From NCBI GenBank assembly GCA_903914045.1, contig CAIWNO010000265.1, forward strand, positions 1 to 10,664: 10,664 bases of DNA. Direction: 5' to 3'. The notes under the pieces are model-generated. The model saw only the letters and a program-made list of their open reading frames with translations. It was not told the DNA's origin and made no database searches. Positions 1 through 6,251 of this stretch are shown here, in pieces. How positions within the stretch are numbered: position 1 is the stretch's first letter; the number at the start of each line of letters is the position of its first letter. The position numbers and the translations under genes are program-made. This DNA is from an uncultured bacterium (lineage in GTDB: Bacteria > Planctomycetota > Phycisphaerae > Phycisphaerales > SM1A02).

Positions 1-1
1 C

Positions 2-784
2 GCGCGCGTGGTGGAAGTTCCAATCGCGTTGCCCGTGCGCGATCAGGATTACGCCATGAATTGCATCTTGAACGCGATCACGCCGCGCACGCGCTTGATT
101 GTGATTGATCACATTACAAGTCCAACCGCGTTGCGCTTTGATGTGCGAAAAATTATTGACGCTGTCAAGGGAACGCGCGCGCACGTGTTGGTGGATGGAG
201 CGCACGCGCCTGGCGCGCTCACACTTTCGCTTGACACGTTGGGCGCGCATTTTTACGCCGCCAATTTGCACAAGTGGACCATGGCTCCGCGTGGCAGCGC
301 GTTTGTGTGGGTCGCGCCTCAGTTTCAAAAAGACATTCATCCCTGCGTCATCAGCCATGAGTTTGCCAATGGATTCACCAGTGAATTTGACTGGCAGGGA
401 ACGCGCGATCTGAGCGCGTGGAATTCCATTCCTGCCGCGCTGGAGTGGTTTGAGGAACTTGGCGCGGAGCGCGTGCTGCGCCACAACCATCAGTTGGCGG
501 CGTGGGCGCACCAATTGTTGTGCAAGGAATTGTCGTTCGAGCCAATTTCGCCGCTGGATGGTTCCATGCTGAGTTGCATGGCCAGCGTGCGCTTGCCCGC
601 ATTCTTGCAGCAGAAGTTTCAAACACCTGAGGCAATGCAGAAGCACTTGCTTGATGTCGAGCGGATAGAAGTTTCAATTTTCCTGTGGAATCAGCAATGG
701 TTGTTGCGTGTCAGCGCCGCCATTCATAATGAGCCCGCGCATTACGAGCGCTTGGTGGCGGCGCTAAAAAAATGTTTGGCGTAG
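2..784 (+). CDS. PLP-dependent class V aminotransferase, isopenicillin-N-epimerase-like (5' end missing)
   Basis: The frame is already open at the left edge, so the N-terminal part, probably 100 or more residues, lies outside the window. About 260 residues are visible. They carry the C-terminal half of a fold-type I PLP enzyme. TSPTALRFDV (nt 119-148) is the segment after the cofactor-ring contact. VDGAHAPG (nt 191-214) contains the Asp that pairs with the pyridine nitrogen. NLHKW holds the Schiff-base lysine (codon 272-274). GTRD (nt 398-409) is the conserved loop seen in isopenicillin N epimerase-like members. Family members act on amino-acid substrates as epimerases, desulfurases, kynureninases or lyases. 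The motif set fits the CefD-like subgroup best, but the substrate cannot be told from sequence and a beta-lactam role is not implied. The stop is TAG at 782-784. The hemoglobin gene starts about 40 nt downstream on the same strand, so co-transcription is possible. Confidence 0.85.
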   Translation, partial: ARVVEVPIALPVRDQDYAMNCILNAITPRTRLIVIDHITSPTALRFDVRKIIDAVKGTRAHVLVDGAHAPGALTLSLDTLGAHFYAANLHKWTMAPRGSAFVWVAPQFQKDIHPCVISHEFANGFTSEFDWQGTRDLSAWNSIPAALEWFEELGAERVLRHNHQLAAWAHQLLCKELSFEPISPLDGSMLSCMASVRLPAFLQQKFQTPEAMQKHLLDVERIEVSIFLWNQQWLLRVSAAIHNEPAHYERLVAALKKCLA

Positions 785-826
785 CGCCACCTTGCGCGCG
801 CTTTTGTCGCGCCTAGGATGACATCA

Positions 827-1279
827 ATGCAAGAGCCAACTCCAGAACCACATCAGCCACACGATGTCGCGCTGCCAATCGCCGCGGTTGATCCCGCCGC
901 CGAGCGCGCCGCGGAGCAAAGCATTTACCAACAACTGGGCGCGGAAAAATTTTGGGATATTGCGCGCGCTTTCTACGCGCACGTGGACAAGCACGAGCGT
1001 CTGCGCCCAATTTTTCCACATGACTTGCAGGAACCCATCCGCAATCAGGCGGAGTTTCTCATTCAATATTTTGGCGGTCCGCAAACCTACAGCGATCGCA
1101 AGGGGCATCCGCGTTTGCGCATGCGCCACGCGCCATTTCCAATTGACCTTGCCATGCGCAATGACTGGGTTGATTGCATGCGCGGCGCGTTGCGTGACGC
1201 CGAAATTCCAGAGCCCATATTCGCCACCATGATGGCGTACTTTGAGCGCACGGCGACCTTCATGATGAACAAGCCTTGA
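827..1279 (+). CDS. Group II truncated hemoglobin (trHbO/YjbI-like globin)
   Basis: A small cytoplasmic heme protein of about 150 residues; this class binds O2 or other diatomic ligands, or does redox and peroxide chemistry. Numbered from the ATG at 827, the group II signature is clear. Tyr50 in AFYAHV sits at helix position B10. The stretch from YFGGP to GHPRLRMRHAPF carries the proximal heme His101 in RMRH. Trp114 (NDWVDCM) is the G8 tryptophan typical of groups II and III. The first 25 or so residues are a Pro/Glu/Ala-rich extension before the globin fold begins near IYQQLG. An upstream in-frame ATG at 818 exists. I prefer 827 because AGGA at 815-818 lies 8 nt before it, whereas 818 has no usable ribosome-binding site. 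It follows the aminotransferase with a short gap and faces the SPOR gene across a convergent gap. Family assignment is firm; physiological ligand unknown. Confidence 0.93.
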   Translation: MQEPTPEPHQPHDVALPIAAVDPAAERAAEQSIYQQLGAEKFWDIARAFYAHVDKHERLRPIFPHDLQEPIRNQAEFLIQYFGGPQTYSDRKGHPRLRMRHAPFPIDLAMRNDWVDCMRGALRDAEIPEPIFATMMAYFERTATFMMNKP

Positions 1280-1284
1280 GTTGC

Positions 1285-1340
1285 ATGCAGAGTCGCATGA
1301 AGAGCTGCATCCAAATTAAATTGGGCATGAATTTAAATTG
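1285..1340. other. Two inverted repeats in the convergent gap, possible transcription-end structure
   Basis: The 142-nt gap between the stops of the hemoglobin gene and the SPOR gene holds two potential hairpins. The first pairs ATGCAG (1285-1290) with CTGCAT (1305-1310) around a 14-nt loop. The second pairs 1312-1322 with 1330-1340 around the 7-nt loop GGGCATG, with 10 of 11 positions matched (one A-A mismatch) and almost only A-T pairs. Neither is followed by a clear T run, so a classic intrinsic terminator is not shown. The position between converging genes would suit a bidirectional transcription-end element, which is inference. Nothing else is recognisable in the gap. Confidence 0.3.
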
Positions 1341-1421
1341 TACGAATGTTCACAACATGAAACGCAGACGCAACCCGATATACGTATGGCTGTCAACTAT
1401 AAATTGCGCATGCTAAAAAAG

Positions 1422-2534
1422 TTACTTGGGATTTTCAATCACCGCGAGATCTTTGCGCCCCAATTTCTTGATGGCTTTTTCCGCCTCAACGCGTGTTTCG
1501 AATTCTCCCACATACACAATCCAAATCTTTTGCCCGCTCTTTGATTTGCTCGCCACTACTTTGGGCGCTTCAATTCCATTTCGAGACGCGGCCTTGGAAA
1601 GTTCTTTGGCGCGATTCTTGGCGCTGGTCTCCAAAATAAAACTTCCAGCTTGAATCACGAATGCGTCTGAATCAGCTTTCTTGCCGGCGTTTTTACCTGC
1701 AGGCTTTGCGTCTTTCTTATTGGAGGCGTCGGATGGTTTCGCGGGTTTGTCATCCACAACTTTCGCCGGCTTCGCTGGTTTGGCGGGCTTGTCATCCGCG
1801 GCCTTTGCGGGCTTCTTGGGCTTGGACACAGGCGGCGGACCGGAATCTTTTTCAAAGCCACTCGAAGGCGCGGCGGTGTTTGTGGCAATGGTGACGCTAT
1901 TGACGGGCGCCGAATTATTTTGCGTGGCCAGCGAGTTTCCATTGATGCTCATGGTCGGCTCTGCCATGGACAATACTTTTCCAGCACGCGCCGGGTCTCT
2001 AGACGCCGCGGCCAAATCTTTAGCGCGCTTGGATGCCTCACCTGAAAGTTTTTCCGATGCCGCGTCGTAATAATTCGCCGCGTCGCTATAACGTTTCTGA
2101 TGCACCATCAAATCGCCAAGCATCACTTTGCTTTCGCCGGCTGTCTGCGCGTCCATGCTTTGCTCTGAAATTTGAAAGCGCGTCTGCGCATCCGAATAAT
2201 TTCCAAGTTGATACGCCGACAATCCCGCAAGAAACGCCGCTTGATCACGCACCGTTCCCGAAGTTTCATTCTGCACCACGCTGGCTTGCTCAAGTGATTG
2301 CTTCCAATTCTTAGATTCATAACTGGAGATGGCGCCATCAAGCCGATCAGGCTGCGCGCTTTGGCACGCCGTTGCATTGACAACCGCGATCAACGCCACG
2401 CAGCGAAGAATTGATCGACCCACGAAACACAGCCTGCGTGCGAGCGAATTTTGAGGGCGCGAAGTTTCAGCGCATGAAGCCAATGTGAAATGCAAGTTAT
2501 CCAATTGAATTCCTTTCAAACAAGTTGAGGTCAT
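1422..2534 (-). CDS. SPOR-domain envelope protein with TPR-like N-terminal region, probable lipoprotein
   Basis: The SPOR domain is C-terminal, residues about 290-370 of the longest frame: FVIQAGSF, then AKELSKAASRNGI, then WIVYVGEF and a final helix VEAEKAIKKLG. SPOR domains bind peptidoglycan stripped of stem peptides, often at division septa. Residues about 62-185 form helical pairs of TPR or tol-pal type (LAGLSAYQLGNYSDAQTRF, then LGDLMVHQKRYSDAANYY). Between them lies a disordered Lys/Pro/Ala/Asp linker with repeated KPAKPAK units (about 236-288). The start is uncertain and the coordinates use the outermost ATG. A GTG at 2421-2423 would begin a compact signal peptide (GRSILRCVALIAVV) ending at NATAC, with Cys57 of the long frame as the lipidated residue; Ala rather than Leu at -3 makes this lipobox imperfect. 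A TTG at 2502-2504 has AAAGGA 6 nt upstream. The gene is divergent from the acyl ligase. Function beyond cell-wall binding is unknown. Confidence 0.88.
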   Translation of the reverse strand: MTSTCLKGIQLDNLHFTLASCAETSRPQNSLARRLCFVGRSILRCVALIAVVNATACQSAQPDRLDGAISSYESKNWKQSLEQASVVQNETSGTVRDQAAFLAGLSAYQLGNYSDAQTRFQISEQSMDAQTAGESKVMLGDLMVHQKRYSDAANYYDAASEKLSGEASKRAKDLAAASRDPARAGKVLSMAEPTMSINGNSLATQNNSAPVNSVTIATNTAAPSSGFEKDSGPPPVSKPKKPAKAADDKPAKPAKPAKVVDDKPAKPSDASNKKDAKPAGKNAGKKADSDAFVIQAGSFILETSAKNRAKELSKAASRNGIEAPKVVASKSKSGQKIWIVYVGEFETRVEAEKAIKKLGRKDLAVIENPK

Positions 2535-2603
2535 TTCCGTTCAACCAATTCAGTCAAAGCAATTTCATTTGCGGTCCAGTTGGCGAATGCCAGGTCAGGC
2601 CGT

Positions 2604-2632
2604 TTGAGAAGCGCTTTCTCTTGGCGTACTGT
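2604..2632 (+). promoter_or_regulatory. Candidate sigma-70-type promoter of the acyl synthetase gene
   Basis: TTGAGA at 2604-2609 and TACTGT at 2627-2632 are separated by exactly 17 nt. The -35 box matches TTGACA at five of six positions; the -10 box is weak, with three of six. The expected transcription start near 2639-2640 lies only a few bases before the ATG at 2643, which has no Shine-Dalgarno sequence. If the promoter is real, the transcript would be leaderless or nearly so. Read from sequence alone. Confidence 0.3.
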
Positions 2633-2642
2633 ATCGCCACAA

Positions 2643-4115
2643 ATGAAACTGCTGCTTGATATTCAGCGCCAACTCCTGCGACATCCAACGCATGTTTTTG
2701 TGCAAGACGATCAACGCCAGTGGAAAGGTTTCACATTGCTTGTGGCCGCGTGGCATGTTGCGCGCGCCATAGAGCGCACCACCCAGCGCGAGCGAGTTGG
2801 AATCATGCTTCCCACAAGCGGCCTATTTCCCGTGGCGTTGTTGGCCACATGGATGTTGGGAAAGACCGCGGTTCCGCTGAATTATTTATTGTCGCGCGAC
2901 GACTTGGAATATGTCTGCCGCGACGCGGGCATTGATTGCGTTGTGTCGGTCAAGCCCATGCTGGAATTCATTGGCGGTCCGACCGCGTCCATGAAGCCGC
3001 TCTTGATGGAGGACATCTCTTTCAAAGGGCTTCCGCCCGTGCGCCGCGCCAAGCGCCGTGGCGAAAATGAACTCGCCGTGCTTCTGTACACCAGCGGCAC
3101 CAGTGGCAAGCCCAAGGGCGTCATGTTGAGCTGCGGAAATCTTGCCGCCAACATTGATCAAGTTGTGAACTGGGCTAGTTTCACGCGCAAAGATATTTTG
3201 CTTGGCGTGTTGCCGCAATTTCATTCCTTCGGTTTGACCGTTCTTACATTGTTGCCGTTGGCCATCGCCGCCAAAGCCGTCTACACGGCCAAGTTTGTTC
3301 CGCGGAAAATTCTTGATCTTGCAAAGCAACATCAAGCCACTGTGTTCATCGCCATTCCCTCCATGTATCACGCGCTGGCCGCGCAAAAGAGCGGCGGCAA
3401 AGAGCATTTTGCAACGTTGCGCTACGCCGTCAGTGGTGGCGAGCCGCTGCCGGCCAGCGTGGCCAACGAGTTCTTTGACAAGTTTGGCGTAAGAATTTCC
3501 GAAGGCTACGGTCTGACCGAAACCAGTCCCGTGACCAATTGGTGTTTGCCCGCGGAATATCGCGCGCGCAGCGTGGGCCGCGCGTTGCCGCGAGTGGAGC
3601 AATGGATTGTGGACGCGCACGGCAATCGCCTTCCCGCGAATCAAGATGGCGAGATTCGCATGCGCGGTCCAAACATCATGCAGGGCTACTGGAATCTGCC
3701 GCAGGAAACCGCGCAGGCCTTTGACGACAAAGGTTTTTTCCGCTCAGGCGACATGGGTCGCTTTGATGATGACGGCCACTTGTACATCACGGGCCGCATC
3801 AAGGAAATGTTGATCATTGCCGGCGAAAATGTTTTTCCGCGCGAGATTGAAGAGGCGCTGAATCGACATCCAAGCGTGAAGGCCAGCGCCGTGATTGGCG
3901 CCGCCGATGAAAGTCGTGGCGAAACCGCGCTTGCGTTTGTGGAATTGAACGAAGGTTTCACATTTGATGAAGCCGCGTTGCGCGCCCATTGCCGCGAACA
4001 TATGGCGCAGTTCAAAGTTCCGCGCGCAATCCGCGCGCGCAAGGAGCTGCCGCGCAACGCCACTGGAAAAATCATGCGACGATTGTTGAGCCCCGACATG
4101 CCAAGTGAAATCTAA
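2643..4115 (+). CDS. AMP-binding acyl-CoA/acyl-ACP synthetase (ANL superfamily)
   Basis: Activates a carboxylic acid, probably a fatty acid, with ATP to an acyl-adenylate and passes it to CoA or another thiol. All ANL core motifs are present, numbered from the ATG at 2643 (490 residues). The P-loop YTSGTSGKPKG is at about 149-159. The adenine/acyl motif GYGLTETSPV is at about 288-297. The ribose-binding Asp lies in FRSGDMGRF and the hinge in YITGRIKEM, within about 367-389, followed by IAGENVFPREIE. The catalytic lysine is in PRNATGKIMRR (Lys476). Length is at the short end for long-chain ligases and no acyltransferase or carrier domain is fused. An in-frame TTG at 2580 would add 21 residues that do not look like part of the fold, so I chose the ATG, although it has no ribosome-binding site. 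The substrate cannot be assigned. The MlaE permease elsewhere in the window is also lipid-related but about 6 kb away. Confidence 0.92.
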   Translation: MKLLLDIQRQLLRHPTHVFVQDDQRQWKGFTLLVAAWHVARAIERTTQRERVGIMLPTSGLFPVALLATWMLGKTAVPLNYLLSRDDLEYVCRDAGIDCVVSVKPMLEFIGGPTASMKPLLMEDISFKGLPPVRRAKRRGENELAVLLYTSGTSGKPKGVMLSCGNLAANIDQVVNWASFTRKDILLGVLPQFHSFGLTVLTLLPLAIAAKAVYTAKFVPRKILDLAKQHQATVFIAIPSMYHALAAQKSGGKEHFATLRYAVSGGEPLPASVANEFFDKFGVRISEGYGLTETSPVTNWCLPAEYRARSVGRALPRVEQWIVDAHGNRLPANQDGEIRMRGPNIMQGYWNLPQETAQAFDDKGFFRSGDMGRFDDDGHLYITGRIKEMLIIAGENVFPREIEEALNRHPSVKASAVIGAADESRGETALAFVELNEGFTFDEAALRAHCREHMAQFKVPRAIRARKELPRNATGKIMRRLLSPDMPSEI

Positions 4116-4173
4116 AGAATTTGCGGCGCCCATGACTTGCGCCCATGCCTGCAAGAGCGCGCAATGGACAAGC

Positions 4174-4213
4174 TTCAACACCGAAGCAACTCCGTTGAAA
4201 CATGAAATTTTTT
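4174..4213 (+). terminator. Possible intrinsic terminator after the acyl synthetase gene
   Basis: TTCAA (4174-4178) can pair with TTGAA (4195-4199), and CGAAG (4182-4186) with CTCCG (4190-4194) around the loop CAA, with one A-C mismatch and a 3-nt bulge. Eight bases later comes a run of six T at 4208-4213. Position, about 60 nt past the stop, suits an intrinsic terminator. The stem is interrupted and the T run is set back, so this is tentative. Confidence 0.28.
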
Positions 4214-4243
4214 ATTCAAGGACTTTGAATTTTCAAGCGCAAC

Positions 4244-6133
4244 TTATTGGCACGGACCAGAGTTGAGCAAAACAATTCCCACATCGCCCGAATCCACTTG
4301 CCCAGATCCATCTAAATCTGTCGGGCAACCAGGACATGGGCCAGTGTCAAGAAGAACCATACCAATATCACCGCTGTCAACAGTTCCGCTGAAATCCAAA
4401 TCTTCTGGGCAGCACGACTGTGCGTCAGAAATAGCCGTTATGTGAATGGTGGCAAATCCAGTTTCGCCTTGCAACGAAGCAATTCGAATGAAGTAGGACT
4501 CGCCGCATTCGGATGACAGGACAAGGCTGCTTCCATGAATTGGATTGCAGTACACGCTGTTGTCAGAGCACGCGCGCAACGCAAGGGCGCCACATGAGCC
4601 GGTGAAAATATCCATGCGTGTGTCGAATGAAACTCCGCAGGTGTCAATTTTATAATCGCGATGTGTTCCAGTAGGATTTTTCCAACGCAACCAAACATCT
4701 CCGCCAGTGGGGGCGGTATTGGCGGGGCACGAGAAGGCGGGCAAACTTGAAGTGGATCCCAACAATGAAACAGTGGTTGAGCCAGTTGAAATAACAATCG
4801 CGTTCGCGCACGCGTCATTGCTAGGCGTGGGCGCGCCGCAATCTTGGGCCGCCAAAATTGCGCATTCTTGATCCCATGAAGTTTCGCAGCAAGAGGCAAT
4901 GGACGCGCAAACCAATGAGCAGCACGCTGGATTCACGCAACTTGGTGTTCCGTGAATTTCGGTGCAACTTCCAGTGGCGTTGGTACACGGCAAGGCGCAG
5001 GCCGCGGCAGTTTCAAGTTGGAACCAATACGCCCCGTTGTCGCATGTGAAGGCTTGGCTTGAAATAATTCCGTTGGTTCCAGGCGCAATCACCACCCAAT
5101 ATTTCGCTGGAGCGACGCAGTTCCAATCGCGACCGGTGTTGCAGGCCGCGGCGTTGGCCAAAACGAGCGCGCCGGGCAACGCGGTCTCTGTTGAGTTCAC
5201 AGGCGTCAACGCGGCGAACACTGGGCGCACCGCGGAAAGCGAAATTGCGACTTTGACAAACCCATCATGATCCGTGTCGGCGTTGCGCAGGTCGATGGCG
5301 TAGACATCAACATCCACCACCGCCGTGCCCGTGTTGGTGGTGAATAATTTTCCGCACACTTTGGTCGTGGTCGGAGCTTGAACCGCCAACGTGATGGTTT
5401 GTGGGACGTTTGGAAGCGTCGCATCAGGGCGAATAAGTGGATCATTGGTGCGCGCTCCGCACGATTCAATTTCTTGAATCGCGCCGCTTGGGCACGTCAG
5501 CGTGCATGTGGAGTTGCAAAGATCTTGCGCCACTGACACGCACAATTCATCCCAAATCACATCGCAACAACTTGATAAGCCAGAGCACACCATTTCACAG
5601 CACGCTTTGTCAGAGCAACTGGAATTGCCATGGGGAACCAAACAACTTCCCGCGTTGGGGTCGCCGCATAATTTTGGTGGAGGAAGCACGCAGAGTTCTT
5701 GCGCATTGAAGGCGCAGTTGTAATCCCAACTTTGCATCGTGTCGCAACAGTATGGATAGATCTGGCAGACAAGCGCGCAGCACGTCGCGTCGGCGCAGGC
5801 GGCTTTCTGGTGGGAAATAAAACACGATCCCAAACCAGGGATTCCGCAAATTTCACATTGTTGATTCGCCATGTCCAAGCACGCCGCGTCCCAATTGGTT
5901 TCACAGCAACGTGGAATAAATGCGCAGACGTCGCCGCAACACATCATATTGACGCAACCTGGACCAGAGTGAGTTTCGCCGCATGGACCCAAACCGCATC
6001 CGGCTTGATCGGCCAGTGTCGTAGTGGCGCACAACACATTTAGCATGAGCAACGCAAATAAAGCCACGCACATTGTGCGCAACGTGGGTTTACAGGAAAG
6101 GGCGCAAGGCCTAGAGCGTGAGGTGTTTCTCAT
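4244..6133 (-). CDS. Secreted cysteine-module protein with C-terminal dockerin-like calcium repeats
   Basis: No enzymatic function is visible. Numbered from the ATG at 6131-6133 (629 residues), the order is as follows. A signal peptide has a hydrophobic core at about 21-35 and likely cleavage after TLA near 41. Three cysteine modules lie at 51-93, 104-148 and 164-206. A beta-rich region at about 212-380 contains CGKLF, VDVYAIDL and YWVVIAPG. A fourth cysteine module is at 390-432. A second beta domain spans about 439-570, beginning NDACANAI and including SFDTRMDIFTG and YFIRIASL. Two 26-residue dockerin-like repeats end the protein. This architecture suggests an exported, disulfide-rich, calcium-stabilised surface or matrix protein; that role is inferred. 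The frame is open to an ATG at 6193, which would place about 40 residues before the hydrophobic core, and neither start has a ribosome-binding site. I chose 6133 because it gives a more normal signal peptide. A paralogue lies immediately upstream on the same strand. Confidence 0.85.
   Translation of the reverse strand: MRNTSRSRPCALSCKPTLRTMCVALFALLMLNVLCATTTLADQAGCGLGPCGETHSGPGCVNMMCCGDVCAFIPRCCETNWDAACLDMANQQCEICGIPGLGSCFISHQKAACADATCCALVCQIYPYCCDTMQSWDYNCAFNAQELCVLPPPKLCGDPNAGSCLVPHGNSSCSDKACCEMVCSGLSSCCDVIWDELCVSVAQDLCNSTCTLTCPSGAIQEIESCGARTNDPLIRPDATLPNVPQTITLAVQAPTTTKVCGKLFTTNTGTAVVDVDVYAIDLRNADTDHDGFVKVAISLSAVRPVFAALTPVNSTETALPGALVLANAAACNTGRDWNCVAPAKYWVVIAPGTNGIISSQAFTCDNGAYWFQLETAAACALPCTNATGSCTEIHGTPSCVNPACCSLVCASIASCCETSWDQECAILAAQDCGAPTPSNDACANAIVISTGSTTVSLLGSTSSLPAFSCPANTAPTGGDVWLRWKNPTGTHRDYKIDTCGVSFDTRMDIFTGSCGALALRACSDNSVYCNPIHGSSLVLSSECGESYFIRIASLQGETGFATIHITAISDAQSCCPEDLDFSGTVDSGDIGMVLLDTGPCPGCPTDLDGSGQVDSGDVGIVLLNSGPCQ
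4250..4411 (-). repeat. Two dockerin-like calcium-loop repeats (protein-level)
   Basis: Two 26-residue units are separated by two residues. Both have the form CPxDLDxSGxVDSGDxGxVLLxxGPC. The spaced acidic residues (D-x-D-x-S-G-x-x-D-x-x-D) follow the EF-hand-like loop of type I dockerins. Such C-terminal pairs are common on exported planctomycete proteins, where they need not imply a cellulosome. Confidence 0.8.
4838..4966 (-). repeat. Cysteine module 4 of the first secreted protein
   Basis: Protein-level repeat with spacing C-x8-C-x4-CC-x3-C-x5-CC-x3-WD-x2-C-x7-C. It is set apart from the other three modules by a beta-rich region of about 180 residues. It opens with GSCTEIHGTPSC and its core is CCETSWDQEC. 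Confidence 0.8.
5516..5644 (-). repeat. Cysteine module 3 of the first secreted protein
   Basis: Same spacing of nine cysteines and a WD pair as module 4. It opens with GSCLVPHGNSSC and its core is CCDVIWDELC. It follows module 2 after a Pro-rich link (LPPPKLCGDPNAG). Confidence 0.8.
5690..5824 (-). repeat. Cysteine module 2 of the first secreted protein
   Basis: Same cysteine spacing, but with two extra residues between the second CC pair and WD (CCDTMQSWDYNC). It opens with GSCFISHQKAAC. Confidence 0.78.
5855..5983 (-). repeat. Cysteine module 1 of the first secreted protein
   Basis: First of the four nine-cysteine units. It starts a few residues after the predicted signal-peptide cleavage site. 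It opens with GPCGETHSGPGC and its core is CCETNWDAAC, followed by an extra CEIC link to module 2. Confidence 0.8.
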
Positions 6134-6199
6134 TGTGTGAATGGCAGTGTGTGAATGATTCCATCCACGAGACATAACGCGCTTGCAATACATTTGGAC

Positions 6200-6227
6200 A
6201 CTATAAGTCCGAATGACTGTGAATCAA
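6200..6227 (-). promoter_or_regulatory. Candidate sigma-70-type promoter of the first secreted-protein gene
   Basis: Read on the minus strand, TTGATT (6222-6227) and TATAGT (6200-6205) are 16 nt apart. The -10 box matches TATAAT at five of six positions and the -35 box matches TTGACA at four. The expected start of transcription is near 6193, which coincides with the outermost ATG (6191-6193). It would leave about 60 nt of leader for the ATG at 6133. It lies in the 58-nt gap after the second secreted-protein gene, suggesting that the downstream gene has its own promoter. Confidence 0.45.
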
Positions 6228-6251
6228 AGTTCCTTAAATCTTGCGTGCGCC

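Noticed and set aside
796..812. GCGCG/CGCGC inverted repeat between the aminotransferase and hemoglobin genes
   Set aside because: A five-pair stem made of the most common string in the window, without a T run. Not distinguishable from background.
1338..1544. Small plus-strand open frame in the hemoglobin-SPOR gap running into the SPOR gene
   Set aside because: It overlaps the SPOR coding end antisense, has no ribosome-binding site and shows no protein-like pattern.
2886..3644. Long open frame (about 250 codons) on the minus strand opposite the acyl synthetase gene
   Set aside because: It lies wholly antisense to a gene with every ANL motif. Its translation has no recognisable domain and it arises from the GC-skewed codons of the real gene.
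4126..4147. Short direct repeat GCGCCCATG, two copies 13 nt apart, after the acyl synthetase stop
   Set aside because: Only two 9-nt copies in a GCGC-rich genome. No spacer array, no mobile gene and no flanking symmetry, so chance is the simplest reading.
4250..4411. Dockerin-like repeats as evidence for a cellulosome
   Set aside because: No cohesin, scaffoldin or glycoside hydrolase is in the window, and such C-terminal repeats are widespread on planctomycete exported proteins without cellulosomes.
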